From Rotaria macrura (lineage: Eukaryota; Rotifera; Eurotatoria; Philodinida; Philodinidae), in assembly GCA_900239685.1 (NCBI GenBank), contig OENT01000217.1, positions 95,153-159,152 on the forward strand: 64,000 nt of DNA. Reading direction: 5' to 3'. Positions 1 to 14,700 of the stretch are shown piece by piece. A model generated the notes under the pieces. The model made no database searches. It saw nothing but the letters and a program-made list of their open reading frames with translations, and had not been told where the DNA came from. Made by a program: the position numbers and the translations under genes. Each line of letters starts with the position of its first letter. Position 1 is the stretch's first letter.

Positions 1-118
1 AGTATAAAATAACACAAACTTTATCATCCGAAAGTAGAAAGTATATTAGTGGAATAACGTGATGTTTAAACTTTGTTTCAATGTACTAATTAAGATCTTT
101 TACATCATCTTTAAGCAA

Positions 119-414
119 TCAGGAACCCGAATGATAATCGTCAACATTGACCTTTGTATTATCAGTTTCTTCTTTTGTTGTTAATTCATTACGATCTAAA
201 CCATTATCTGTGATTAATTGATGTGCATTTTCAAAAATGTTAACCGTTGATTCTTCAGAATGACCTGTCAACTTCTGCATACTGAGAAAGATAAGAAAGA
301 TTAAAAGGAATACTAAATTAAACTAGCAAGCAAATATACCTTTTTAAACACTTACAGATCATAGAAATCACATGTAAAACGGATGCACCATTGTATTTCA
401 TTTTTTTGAAGCTT
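119..414 (-). CDS. 3' terminal exons of an unrecognised gene (partial)
   Basis: Two exons on the minus strand join in frame. The first is 414-356, preceded by an acceptor-like GATAG and followed by a strong GTAAGTG donor. The second is 281-119, preceded by TTTCTCAG and ending in TGA. Together they give a hydrophilic tail of about 73 residues, with IQWCIRFTCDFYDLMQKLTG near its start and an acidic, Thr/Asn-rich end. I do not recognise the family. No convincing upstream exon was found between 415 and about 1000, so this may be the end of a gene whose earlier exons are short or missed, or a decayed remnant. The evidence is the frame-compatible splice pair, not homology. Confidence 0.35.
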
Positions 415-421
415 CTATCCA

Positions 422-3400
422 CTACTCCTTCCTAGATAGAATGCCACCATATATTAGAAGGTCATGTGCTTTTCGACAATTTTTCCTGCTCATCCCTCAG
501 ATTTTGAAGTTTAATCATCTAAAAATCTGCTTTGTCAGTAAAACATGGTGCTAAGACATTTAATGTAAAGTATGCTGAACGATTCGAACGCATGATAAAG
601 CAATTGGTATTAGTGAAGAGGAAAATATTGTTTCGCATACATCAGACAGACATGGTTGTGCTAAATATGAATGATCATGCTTCAGATCGTGGCCAACTAA
701 AGCATCGAAGCATAATTCTTGATGGAAATCATTATATTTCATTGTTTTAAAATATTTCTGAATGTTCATACGATTGTCAAGAACAAATACATCAGAAACC
801 ATTGATGAAGATATTTTTTATAATTATGAAAAAAGATCCTTGAGAAAAAATATGTTGGTTAAAAATATAAATGAAATAGCGCCAAGAACAAGTAGAAAGG
901 ACAGAAATATGAGTCGTCAAAGTTTGGTTGTTATAATAACTACAGGATCGTTTTAAAATACAAAAATAGATTTTATATTCTTAATCATAGTTATTCTCAA
1001 GAATGTCCAATGTACATGTGTGAAAATTAGAACACACTAATGACGCTTTTTCGATAGAATGTATCGTTTAAATGGTTCCATATGAGTTATTATTTTGTGA
1101 TATTTACAGGAAGGTTGTCTTAATTGCAGAAATTTTCTCTTGGATTCAAGGAGAAATATTCACAGATACACATCAAAGAGAGAACACTTCTATCGACAAT
1201 ATACTGGGCGACGCTTTGCTGATGATTTGTTTTCTGTTTCTATTATCAACCTCCAAGTCTTATGATGACTCTATTCAATATTCATTCTATCATGTTCCCA
1301 TGCACCTCCAATCACATTTTCGGAATATTTTTCTTTTTTTGAGAAGAAATTCCTATATCAGCAAGTAGATATTTCAATCATACTGAATTGAATAAAAAAA
1401 TCACCAGTATCGATAAATACAATTCTACCTGAGTCAATTATGTTTAGTTTGATATGAATAGATTTATGATAACGAGTCATTTTTTAATGCAGTGCGAAAC
1501 ACAGGATTTATGTAGTCCTTCGCGAGTTTTCTTTATTTCTCGCGTACGCATAAAAGTGATTGTTTTGTGTGACGATCTCAAAAACCTAAAACCAGAAATT
1601 TCTCATTCAAATGTGAAATGATAATGTTGAGATTGAAATACTTCCTTTTTTTCCGAATCTCTAATCGAAGGCTCTGTTAACTCTCAAATGTCGTTCCAAA
1701 GTAGCAAATTGGCAAACAAATTTTAGTTTTCAGGCTTCCAGATAATTAAAATGACGTCAGCAGTAAAAGTTAGTCATAGATCTTTTTCTTTATAGTTGAG
1801 GCAGATGTGAGCACAGCTGTATATAGATACTGAGTCAGAGTTAATTAAGTTCTCAATCAACATTATTCTTTTGAACATTGCAATAACGCTAACATCGGTA
1901 GATAGCTATACAAATCTGTGAAATATTAACGTTTCTCTCAATTCAAACACACGAATGCAGATCTTCATATTCTAAACGATTGTTGCTAATTGGTCATGAA
2001 AATTTCATACCCATAGCGTATGATGTGTCAAACAGAATTAATTAATGAGTAAATAATATATCCCACACTTTCTCCGATTCACTTAAACGTTTTGAGTCTT
2101 TTGATAGTCATGAAACTTATTATGGTTAGTTCTCAAACTTTGTTTGAGTTTCTTCATCTAATGGGTGTGGAGAAAAACTTTCGTTTTCGAATAGTGGAAT
2201 GAAAAATCTATGTTCGTTATTACGTAAACAACTTCGCTAGAAAACACCATTGCTATTGACTCGACAAGTGATTTTCCGTTCTTTATGAATTATTGTGTTT
2301 TTCTCAATTTCGTTTCTTTTTCTGTCTCAGCCTACATATTGCTAGTCGTCACCTTATAGCACGTTGTTTTCGAGAACAAAACTTGAGAAAACATCGATTG
2401 AACACGATTTAGATTAAAATTCGAATATATCCACTGTTCTGTATCAAGATGTAAGCGGTTACCTTATACATACGCAGCTCACGAAAATGACGAATCTTAA
2501 CCCTAATACGTCCACCGGTAAGACTACCGCTTATAGCGAAACTGGAACCAATTGAGGCCAAGGCTGATAAAAGACAATTAATATAAAAACCTATCATCAG
2601 TTTATCATGGAGCTACAGTAGTTCTACAGAAGACTTTATCTGCAGGAAGAACAAACAGAATTACAATTAACTTGGATGATATTTATTCAGTCTTTTTTAT
2701 TGACTTTATTGCTATATTCTATGCTTCGAAAGTTTTGAAGTCTGCATCACATACTCAGAATCTACGCGTACTTACAGATAGCTTTGCACATTAGCAACAA
2801 ATGAATCTCATTACTTGATGTTATCAACCAACTCTACAGTGTCACTAATGCGTATTTCACAGGACAAATCTTGAGCTCCAGTTACGAATACAGGAAATCA
2901 AATTGAATATCACAGAGTTCTAGCTGAACCTCAGGTTGGTTTATTGGGGTTAGAGGTGTTCGATTATTTTCATTTCAATATTCTTATAATCGATAATATA
3001 TACAACAGCGACGCAGCAGTCTTTGTATTCATGTGAAAAACAATTGCATTCGAAACTGAATATAGATAATTAATCTTCTATATAATTAAACGAGCAATCA
3101 AATAGGTTCTTTCGATAAATATCGATACGATTTAACCCAGTTTTCATAGCGATGAAGTGTGTCATGGTTAATTTTGAAACTATTTGTGACTTAGATCAGC
3201 TGACAAAGAGAAAGAAAACTTTTTCAATTCAAAAAGCCGACGAGAAAACTTTGAAATCTGTAAAGCCTTAAGAACTCGGCGAGAAACTCTACTCGTCAGT
3301 GATCGTAGAAACAGTAATTCTTTTTTGTCGAAAATTTCATTTTTTTCGAATCTCAAGAAATGTGCTTCGCACTGCATTTCGTAGTCGAATGACGCTTGAC

Positions 3401-5828
3401 TACCAACTAGTGTCGAATAGCACTTGTCATTCAATGGGTGAGGAATTTAAGCATGATATGTACGGGTAGAAATTGTTGATCTATGTTGTTAAATAAGCTT
3501 TTTTCTTTTGTCTTCATTTTAAAACACGTTACAGCAAATTTTGATTAGTTTAAAAAAAATTGCTGCAAACAATGAAAGTCACAATTGGGTACGTTCTTAT
3601 TTTTCCTTTTTATAAAATTTAAAAAATAATACTATCATTTAATCAAACTCGACGTGGAAGGGAACAGAATAATTAAGTAATTCTCTACTAATAATTCTAG
3701 AAGCTGAGATATTACTTCGTAGGATCTGTCTTTTTTTATTTCTTCGGGATTAATGAATTCACACAATCGGCATGCTATAAACAAACAAGTGGCATGAATA
3801 TAAGGAGTCATCTGATCTTTTTTAGTCTAGAAGGTGACTTTAAATCTAAGGAATTACAGTATTTTTCTACCTAGATTAATTTATTGATTTCTATCTATTT
3901 CTATTTTATAGACATCGTTTAAAAGAACAGAGATTCAACCGGATTAAATATCATTTGATATTATAAGATTGAAACGTATTTTACCGACAGTTGATTTCCG
4001 ACTTTTATGTTTGCGAACAAGTTCGTTGATTATCCCAGTATTGAAAATGCTAGATCAAATTCACTTCAAACGATTGTGTAGATCGAGCTCCATTTATTTC
4101 CAAAATATAGATCCGAGAGAAAAGAAAACAACTTAGCTCAGTTTTGAATATGAATGAACAACTAGTGCAACTGCGTATAGACTAACACTGAACGTGCGAT
4201 ATGTTTCTTTCTCCACAATAAATTGGAATCTTATAAAAATCATAATTTAATCTGAATTAAGTAACATTAAACTGGCAAGTTTCTTTCATGTCGTAAACAA
4301 AGGTTCAATCATGATGATAAACAAATCAAATATAGTATTTGTTCGTATTGTGATAGTTCGATCTTTGTCTATACGTGCCATAGCTCAGGAAAGCATATTG
4401 GATAAGTTGAAAGAATATTGAAACTGAATTCTACATCAGAGACTGCCGATATGCCGTAAGAATTTACTCAACTACCGGTACCGGTTGTATCAATATACTT
4501 GAATATCGTTACTCATTAGGGATTTTTCAGTCATGGTTATGTATCTACCTTTTGTTTTGATGAAATGTTTCTGTGAAAGTTTTATTTCAGTTTGGAGTTT
4601 ATCTCATCTCTAGCAACAACTTAGTTTTGCTAAAAATTTATTTAAATGAACCTTATAGATAGTATTCTTTAGATATTGAAAGAAATTATACAGTAAAAGA
4701 GATGATAATCAGGCTTTAAAGATATTGTGAAGAAAGGAAAATAATCAGCTAACAACTAGCAAAATATTTTTTTCTGTAAATTATAATAGTACATTAGTTA
4801 AAAATAAGTAAATATAGATAATACATACATATAATAGTTCAATGCTTTTAATCGAAAAAACGTACTTATTTTTATTAGAGAAGTCAGCAAAGCGAAAAGA
4901 TAGCAGGTACCGTAAGTCTGAATATAAGTGATGTGTTCAATCTTTGTTCACAGACCGAACTTGACCTAAGTTTACATTTTTCTTAGATTAATTTTTCTCC
5001 AGTTGGTGTAGTTTTTCATTTTCAAGTTTGTCAATGATTGAAGTAAAAATATGTTTTTTCTGCAGATTTCGTAAACAAAAATAAGCACTCATGATTTAAA
5101 AGCAATATACTACATAAACGTTGACGGACCAGGATGTTGGACAATCGATTTGCCATAGAAGGTTAGGGATCATTGTAAAAGCATACTTTTGATATGATAG
5201 TTTATTGTAGTTTCGTAGATTTAATTGATTTGTCATTTCGAAATACATTATCTGAACTATGTTGTTGTACTCATATTGCTTTTTTTTGTAGAAGATAGCT
5301 GTTTTCTTTTAGGAAAAATAATATATATATATATATATAGGAAGAGATAACCAATAGGAACATAAAAAAACTATGCTTGACGGTAACAGAATTGAATTGA
5401 ACAAACGAGCTATTGAATTGAATTGACATTCATCATTTACTCAACAGAGAAATATTCCTGAATAAGACAGATTCTTAGAAATAAAAATAACCTGTCTTCT
5501 TTAAACTCTAACGTAAATGTTAAACTCGAGTTTCACAAGTTTAAAGTGCTTGAATCCACCTAATGAATTGTAAGAATTAGCAATAATTTCTAGTTAGAAA
5601 ATATAAATCTTAATATCTTAGTTAAAAAATAGTTTTCTTCGAATAAAAAATTATCAATTTAAAGTTCGTCCACATGCGAAGCAATTAATGACAAGAAAAA
5701 AAGAAATTGCTACATATTTTGTCTTATGATACAAATTAGAAATGTCATGCACAAAGAAAATAATCTGCAACGATACTTAACATTCCGTTTAAATATTACA
5801 AATGAAGAGAAATCTATTGAGAACCAAA
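422..5828. other. Gene-poor stretch
   Basis: No coding region with recognisable similarity was seen on either strand. Open frames at 532-956 (+), 560-802 (-), 1072-1368 (+), 2409-2597 (-) and 3180-3434 (-) are short, lack splice-supported partners and look like chance frames. A pure (AT)n tract lies at about 5319-5338. The last few hundred bases are the 3' flank of calpain-7. Confidence 0.6.
5319..5338. repeat. (AT)n microsatellite
   Basis: About ten AT units in intergenic DNA. Confidence 0.85.
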
Positions 5829-8800
5829 TCATTGTACTTTCGTTAATGTGCACTGATGAGACGATGCAACATGAAGAAAAAAAGGTGATTCACAGTTTGG
5901 ATCAAACGTTGCCGGGCGAATCGTATATGTTCCACCTGGTATATTATCCAGTGTTAATACACAGAACCCTGCTCGATATGCACCTGATTCGGTCTTATTA
6001 AATTCTCCAGGCGCGTTAGAAACTTTCGTCTCTGTACATATTACTTCAAATCCCACTTGAAATTGTTTGGGTGCTCGTAATTCAATTTTAACTAGATATC
6101 AATGAGATGAATCAACAAAAAGATTTTTTTTTGTTCATTCAATTTGTACATACTATGATTATTTGCCTCACGATTACTTAATACAAGTTGATAGAGTGGA
6201 TTGTTTTTGTAAGTCGATGGATTATTTTGACAACCACCGGCTGTCTTGCCTTTCCATTCACCTGTTATTTCTTGATGATATCTTGGATTATAATATTCAG
6301 GTACTGGAGTCAATGTAAATTGACATGTCGAATATAGACGTAGTGAATAATAAATATCAACATTCTTTTCATATTGTGAAACCTAGAAAACATTACATAT
6401 TTAAACGAATGATTACTGTTATGTAACCGCAAATCACTAGAAGCATTGTCGAAGAATTCGTTGTTTGTCATCAATCAATCTTCTGAAACAGGGATCATTT
6501 TGTGTTGTGTTTTTTTTCAAGGATGAAAACAGCTGCTACACGTTTTATGTCATTAAAAACATTTATCAAACATTCTCAAAGTATCTAAGCGAAACTTGTA
6601 AGATGTGTCAAGACACAAACAAAAGATCCAGTGTAAATTAAGATGGTAGTAGACAAATCATCCTAATGTAGATGTTTGAAATGTATGGGTGACCTTGCAC
6701 ACGAGTTAATGATACGTACCAGACACTTTTTCAGTGCTGAATAGTACTGACATACGCCGACAAGAATATTCTGCTGCCAACTCAAGCTATTTAACATGTC
6801 ATCAATTATCTATGTTAGTAAAATCTCGCTTTATTGATTATCATTGTGAAATAGTCAGCGATTGTCACCATTGTATTCTCCTTCCTACAGCATGTTGTTG
6901 ATGTGACACTGTTAGCATACACGCACGACTCAATAGCGTACCTATACTATCGATTTTAACTACACAATCTATTAACTGGAATGAAAGCATAAGTATAGAC
7001 ATAGTTATATTGAATATGGAATCTAATTTATCTACATTCAAAATTAATTTGCTTTTATATTTCTCTGAAAATTGTAGAGTTGAACTATGCATAGAAGATA
7101 TCCATGGACTACAGCAATTCGTCAAAATAAAATATACAACTACATGAAATTCGAGTTTTTCAATCTGAGCAATCACAAAATACTTTCGAATTGCTTTATA
7201 ACATAAAGTCTTCGACAAAGAAACTCCGCATCAATAAATCAAATTTATTTACCACTAGAGTGTATATTGTTTGTCCGTTTGAATCATTATCATCAGTAAC
7301 AAGTTTTACAAGATAATGAGAGGAATTGGTTTTAACACCATCTTGTAATGGTTTGATATCGTTTGGATAATAAACTCTATTGCCACCATTTTTATAAACA
7401 AATAATGTTATAAATATACGATTACAGGCAAAATCTTGTCGTTCAGTTATATGTCTTGTTAAGAGAATCTATTATTATGTTAAAAGAAACAAGAAAATGG
7501 GACTAGATAAACAATGAAGAACAAAAAAAAGTGTATTCAACAAACCCATATTGATGATCGTGCTTTGGGATTAATACGAAGTATATATTGTGGATTATCA
7601 CCGAGATTATAAAGATCTTTTACAGGCCCTTGTCTCGCTGGCCATGAATTATGTATACATGATGTGTAAGAAAACAATGATGGAGACCAATTAAGGTAAA
7701 AATTTTCGAAATGATGACATAAACTATTATAATCAATCCAAAAAACGCCATTATCAACGTCAACTTGTAATTTGGGATCATAATTAAGTGCTTTTATTAT
7801 TTCTGGTGTCCAATTTCTAGTATCAAAGTCGCTGAAATTACCTTTCCATTCCAAATGTGACCAAGGATTCTTTAGTTTTATTAATTTATGAGTGCCAATT
7901 TTACGCATATCAAGTAAAGCATATGCATGACTTGAAACAAGACCACAACGTTCTTCTTCTTCCTTTGATATATTTGGTGTAGCTTAACAATTAGAATAAA
8001 TAGAAAGAGATGATTTTGTTTTGCCATTAGGAAATCTTACCAACGGTTATCAATACATGACCAGCATGAAAACGTTCAAACATACGATCGAACTCTTTAT
8101 CTTTATCAAACGTTGAATCAGCATGATGAATACAGATTAGTTCTGGTATCCACCCTGAAAAGAGATAATAGAATTGAAGATACGAATATTTAAAAGGGTT
8201 TCTTAATTAGTTTGAGAAAATATATAGAACGAATATGAGAGTAAAAATCAATAGCTCTTTATTCTTGCCAATGAGCCATAAACAAAGAACTTCTCTAAAT
8301 TTTATACATATCTCGAGACGGATTTCACAGTAGAAAGAGACAAAATTTTTCTTCATGGAGTCATGTCTAGATTTTCTAAAATACATAAAAAATTCTTTAC
8401 CTATAAAATAGAAAATGACATAAGGGGACGGCCAAGGATCAGAGCTCTCGTCTGGGGTAGTTTTAAAATTGGAAAGCGATAGAGAACGTTCTGGAAATCG
8501 GAAGTTTGCTATCAACAGAATATCAAACTTGTTGTAAACTACGAGAGGAGTGATATAAAACCCAGATTTTCTCCCCACACATGTTAAAATGAAATTCCGT
8601 CGACGAATTTCATCCAAAACTTATAGTTCTTTTACGTTTTTACATTTCATTTTTGTCTGAAAAATAGTCGGAAAGTTTTATGAGATTTTATTGTAAGAAT
8701 AAAACTAATATATTGGAAAGATAAGACAGCTTTTATGGTACTCATGTATCAGAAAAGCAGACCAGTTTTATCTTTATGGTTTGAAATGGTAAGCTATGAA

Positions 8801-11709
8801 ACCTTCCTCTGCAGACATTAAAGAAAATATGAAATTCCGAAACAAAATGAAATTCCGTAATGCTTGGCCGTGCCGATAACGACAGTGCTGATTGCTTACG
8901 ATATTTTCAGCATACAAAAAGTACGTCGGTATACTTTATACACAAGCATAATGATTGTGTTCCTCAGTGAATTAAATACAATGACGAATATTCTGATTTA
9001 TAATTCCATCAACTAGATAAATATCTTGATTTCTTTTGCTACTGTTAATCGGAAAACATCATCAGGAAAAACTATGGAGGTGTATAGGCTCAACAAAGAA
9101 GCATCAAGGAGGAGAAAACATTTTTCAAACTTAAAAAAAAATAATCGCAATATGAAATTTCAACTTTTTCAGTATCAATCCGTTAACAGAAGCGTTTACC
9201 GACATAGTGTTCTAATTAATACATGATCTTCATTAGAAATTGAAGAGGCTTATTAATACGTTTGCATAGTAAAGTGTACCTACTAAATTTTCACAAAGTG
9301 CTCTTTCATCTATTAGAACTGCAAGCATTTCACAGGGATTTTTGCGATAAGAATAAGTTTATTTACTTTAGCTTCCAATTTCATCAAATTAGATTCATAA
9401 TTTGAAAGACATTAGGATGTTGTAATGAGAAAAATAGCAATGTTTGTTTTAGGTTTGAGAAAAGTAAGTATCTATCTTACTGATCAATGATGTTAGCTGA
9501 GTTTTCGATTTTACTGAACATTTCATTAGAGCTAAGTATTTATTTATACTAATGATTGTATGATTCAGAGCAGCACTAATAAAGAAAAAGGAATTTAATA
9601 TGTTCCATATGTGGCGTCTAAACAAATATGGTTGGTTGGCAAATTTCATGACAATACTTGTTTCTTTCACTTTTCGAATGTCCGAAGAGTACATCATCAG
9701 GAAGTTTGTAGTTGTTAGAATACGTTCATTCTTACAAGTGATTCAAAGTTGTTCAGATGTCTGAATTCAAATGACTCCAGTTTTTCTGTTCATTTCTTAA
9801 TGGTCCTATTTTCTGCTTCACTTAAAAGTCCTTACAAATAGTGAATACTATTTTTGATAGGAATCTCTTATTGTACCCCACAAATGAAAAAGCAAAAATA
9901 CCGGAAAATACACGGTAGCAAGTATTCAAGTCAGAAAAGAATTTATTTGTCTGTAAGCCCAGAACAAATTGCCAAAACAAAAGTTTCCATCTCGAGCGGA
10001 GAGCGAAAAGATTTTTGACTTTACTTTCAAACAAAATTTTGGTTCGAAAAAATCATGAAAAAGTGATTCATTTTCCTTATATTGAAATGCTCTCGTTGTA
10101 TTTATTCTGCATTGTTTTAGATAATAGTTATGGATTGGACACTATACTCAGTGAAGTCTAGAGAATTATTTCTAACGAATATTGAAAGAACAGTCTTGCA
10201 AAAAACATGATCCCGCTGTGATGAATGGTTTCTTTGATAGACAGCAAGTACGAAGAGAATGACTCCTTCTTTTCAAAATGAATACATGCAACATACCTGT
10301 CAGTGCATGAAGATCAACTGTTGAGTTTGAACCAGGAAAATCATATCCACCCATTACTTTCATGTAGGCTTTTTCCAATAAACTAACCCAAAGTTCGTTT
10401 TTATTTGTTGTTGATGAACAAAGCAGACCTAAAGTATATGCGATGATATATCTTTTCGTTTTATTTTATTCGATCTTAGTTTACGATTTGAATGATCTAT
10501 AGGTAAAGTGTCGTCGATGATAACCTTTCGCCAGACACCATTTAAATGAAATCGAACCATATATTTTCCACATGGATTATAAATTGGTTCACCTAATTAA
10601 AAACAATAAAGAATTTTCCTTCCTTTTCAAATGTATGTAAAATTTAACCTTCTTTATTTTGTGGATAAATAATTGATGTGATTAGACGTTTATTAAAATT
10701 CTTCTCATATTGTACACTAACAGCAAGACTAGCCACAAATGAACAATCAGATATTAAATCTTGTTTTATTGAAAAATACGACAAGGCCATAATCATTTTT
10801 GGTTCGGCCATAATTTCATCAGGACGTGCCCATCGTGAAAAATGTGTTTGCTGTTTAGGTGCTAATTTTAATGGACCATGTGGATCAACAAATGGTGTTT
10901 GATATCCGAAGCGTTCACGGTAGTCAATGTTAAAAAATGGCACATAATCACGACCATTAATTCTCGAACCACGCCGTAAAACATCAAGTTCATGTGATGA
11001 TAATTTTGTTCGATCATCAATAATATCATTGTTTTTCTCGTCAATATCCATGGGTTGTTGTTCTTCTTTCTGAATGATTTCATCACGTGGTGGTGATGGT
11101 AAACGTATATGCGATGATACATTGAGTACTGTACGTTTTAGTACTTCTGCACGATCCAAAGCTAGGTTTTAGAAAAATATTTAAAAATTCTTCGTTACTC
11201 ATAATATAATTTCTTGTTCTCTTACCCTGGCGTGTAATCTTTTTGAGTTGGTCCTTTATTATGGCATTATTATTTCTTTCTTTCTCATTCAAACAAAGTG
11301 TTATCGCTTCTTCATATAGTTTAAATGCAGAGTCATATTGTTTTTGTTCATCTTGATCAAGTGCTTGTGTTAATAAGTATCGAGCACGTTCGACACCTTT
11401 TTCGGACGTATTTTTCAAATGTAGACTTGGTGTTGGTTTCGATTTTAAGCTTGCCTTTATTGCTTCAGCACGTTTTACATAATTATGAATTAAACGAATA
11501 GTATCATTTAAATCGATGGAAGAAGAAGAAGAAGATGATGATCGAGCTGACTGTCGACCAGATGTCAACTGATCACGTACGCTAATTAATGCTTGAGCAG
11601 CTTCGACATAAAAAAATACAGCATCTTCACTTTTACCTTTCGAATCAAGTTCGACAGCTTTTAATGCATGTTTGTGTGCATCGCTGGTGAGTTTCTCGAT
11701 ATCAACCAT
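5829..11709 (-). CDS. CAPN7: Calpain-7 (MIT-domain calpain cysteine protease)
   Basis: Nine exons: 11709-11226, 11161-10649, 10592-10485, 10428-10297, 8154-8041, 7982-7546, 7468-7253, 6382-6172 and 6091-5829. They give 825 aa; human CAPN7 is about 813. Order: two N-terminal MIT-like helical repeats (about residues 1-165, with a Ser-run between them), a linker, the CysPc protease domain, then two C2L/calpain beta-sandwich domains. The catalytic triad is visible: Cys in [11 protein letters not shown], His in [12 protein letters not shown], Asn in [29 protein letters not shown] and HALTG match the family almost exactly. Calpain-7 is a non-classical calpain without EF hands; in mammals and fungi (PalB) MIT domains tie it to ESCRT-III on endosomes. 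Most introns are 50-70 nt, but those after exons 4 and 7 are 2,142 and 870 nt. The start was chosen because [16 protein letters not shown] opens MIT repeat 1; the frame stays open upstream to 11781. Confidence 0.96.
8155..10296 (-). other. Unusually long calpain-7 intron
   Basis: This 2,142-nt intron has a GTATGT donor and a TTTTCAG acceptor, while other introns in the gene are mostly 50-110 nt. It contains a 136-codon open frame at 8617-8207 on the same strand with no recognisable domain. The 11-mer ATGAAATTCCG occurs three times, near 8588, 8831 and 8849; the first copy is part of an imperfect palindrome around a GTCGAC core. Nothing else was recognised. Confidence 0.7.
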
Positions 11710-14700
11710 GAATTTAACGACCCGAGAATTGGAACAAAAGAGCAAAAATGAGAAATATTCTATGTTGACGAATAATTGCAATGACTAAATTTACGATTGG
11801 ATTTTCACGTTTCAGTAGTTATAGCGTCATCTCAAATGATCATCAACAACGCGATGGATGGCAGAGACATCTATCCACACAACTACACCGCAAGACGAAA
11901 ACAGAATTCTTTTATGTAGCATCTGTCGCTCAAATAATAGAAAAGACTCTGTAGTTTATTCTATTACTGTATCTCTGAGTATTGTTACACAAAAACCAGA
12001 CTCTTTGAAATTGCTAAGTAGTAAGCGATTGTCGAGATGTAGCTTCTGTTTATTGATATGAAAATAGCACAGTACTAGATGAACAGGGCTGTCATGTTCA
12101 AATCAAGAAGTATTAGATTGATAATAGGTCATAGAATGATAGTAATAATACAAACAAAACTAGGATTAATGTGTGGAAGATTTCAGATCAAGAGCCGTTG
12201 ATATTTTATCAAATATCTGATAGTGTTTCATAATTTTAATAAACACAAGTGAATCAATTATATGAACTCAAAGCAATAACCAAGAAAAACATTTCGTTGG
12301 AAAAATAAAAATAATCAAGCATTGTATTGAAAAGTACTTTTATACGTTGTAATACACAATATCCATGAGAAACATGAGTAATTTATAATAAACTAGAGTA
12401 TCAGTGTGATAGTACTTGATTTTCGAAACTTTGAAGTTCATTCATAAAACTTTACCATGATCAGATCTTCAACGGAAAATGAAGTGATTTCCAAGAACTC
12501 TCCACTAATATCGTCCTATCCTCTATTTAAGCCGATCTAGGTGTTAGAATATTCTCTACAATGAAATTCGAACTAACCATGAATGTAGTATGCTAAAACT
12601 TTCAGAAAGAGCGAACTTTATGTTTTTGATGAAATAATCAACTCTGGTAGGTAATGCGGTGATGTCTTCAATATTTTTCAAAAATTCAATCGAATTTTTC
12701 ACATACAAGAAGTTGAGAAAGAAATAATCTTTTGATTTCAAATTTTAGGAGATTGCTCACAATAGAAGATTTTCTCATCCAAAATCAAAAGTAATTATGT
12801 TATCTACAATAAAAACAGATCCAAATCATCATAGGTTGAAAAAGAAAGTTTTAGAGAAATTATTCTATTGAAATTCTTCGCAGTCACAAGTGTTCTGTAA
12901 ATTTCAAATAGGCTAAGTAGTATTTTTCATGGTTTTATTGTGAGCCAAGAGTGTAATTAGCAAAACGCATTTCTATTAAATTCTTGACTGAGCATACTAC
13001 GATGCTTGATATTTTGGCGTGTTTTCATTCAATAACTATGACTTGAGCATGTGTAGTAAAATCTTCAAGGATTGATAAATTTTTCTTGGTTTCATCCTAT
13101 CTGTATATCTTAACTTAGACAATAAAATGAAAACTTGAAGCGAAAACAGTGAACTGAAATTCAATCTTGAAATCGAAATATAATGAAAAAGTATAATAAA
13201 GAAAGTACATAGAAAACGAACTTAAGTAATAATCGAATTTAGATATTCGACATCTGCTGTCAATTTCTTCATTTGCATGACATACACGTAGTTTACGTGG
13301 AGAGTTACCGAAAGAAAATTAAAAATGATGGTTTTCGTATCAGCTTACGATCTAGACAATTACATTTGATGTGTTGATTTGATCATTTAAGTAGTTTTGT
13401 TTTGACTAAAATTCAAAGTGAACACTATTTAAACTCCATGGCTATACCAGAATACACCATATGATGTTTAATTGTTTGAACCTGGTGGGATGTAAATTAC
13501 AAAGAATTGTTCGAGCAATATACACAAAAATTGTAAATAGACAAAAAACACCGATGAGTCAAGTCAATACAAACAATGATAGTCACTAGAAGGATGAATC
13601 AAAGCAATCATTCAACACACGTTACTCAATTACCAACGATTTTATTTTCACACTGTTGACTAGCATCAGTAATGAGTTCTTCGTTGAGTATTTGCCTGTG
13701 ACTTAATGTTTTAATTTTATGGTTTGACAAGGAGGTAGGTGTAAAGGAAAAGAAACCAATTGTGCGTTATACACAATTATTGGCCAGTTTTCCATCATAT
13801 ATAAAACAAATGAATAAGAAGTCAATCGTTCGCACCGAAAAAGATGTTAGTTGCAAGGTTTTCGTGATAGAGATGACTGTGTCATCTCAATTTACTTCTG
13901 ATCGCATATAAAATCAATAAACAACACACAGATAAATGATTTTTTTTTTCGTTTCTGTTTCGTACAGAGTATGGTCCACATAACTTCTATTGGTTAGGAT
14001 AAATTGAATCTGTAAATAACATCGACCAAGATTCCACTCTTGTCCTCAGTTCGATAGGAAACACATTCTTCACCTCCATGATGCATTGATCAACTTAACA
14101 TGGAAGCAGAAGCGATGGAATAATCGATGATTATTTGATGACAAAATCGACCTTAGTATTATTTTGAATACGAGCAAAATTATACGATGATTTTTTCCAT
14201 TAGTCAAATTTACATTAATAATTACTGCTAGTAAATGATTCGTTAAATTAATATGCTAACTCGAAATAAGAAAAATCTACCAATGAATTAACAGTTTTCT
14301 CATTTTAATTTATCGACAAGGTCAGTATCGAATATGAGCATGAGAATTCGAAAGTATCTATTTATCTACTTCAAATCGGTCACTTTCGTTTTCATTGAAT
14401 TCCCACTCATGTTAGCAGAACAGTATAGGCGTTGAATCACAGTCGATCTATACGCTCAGTAGACCTAAAATGATTACTAAGTTACTAAATGCTTTTTGCA
14501 GTCTGAAAAATACTCTGTAGATATTATTATGAGATGTTTCTTTTCATCATATTTCACATCAGTTTGGTCGAATGATTAGTTGATTATATTTTACATAAAA
14601 GAAGATCTTACGTAAGTGCGTGAGAATATAACTGATCATTTAACTTTTTCACATTCCTTCATACTTTTAGCTGATAATATTATCCTTAAATTTTTCAAGT

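Noticed and set aside
532-1368. Series of plus-strand open frames near the left end
   Set aside because: Composition is uniform with intergenic DNA, there are no recognisable motifs and no splice-consistent joins, and an overlapping minus frame of similar length exists.
8207-8617. 136-codon open frame inside the calpain-7 intron
   Set aside because: No domain, signal or repeat family was recognised and it lies within a clear intron; kept only as a note under the long-intron finding.
10678-10902. Plus-strand open frame
   Set aside because: It is the antisense shadow of calpain-7 exon 2, which contains the catalytic cysteine.
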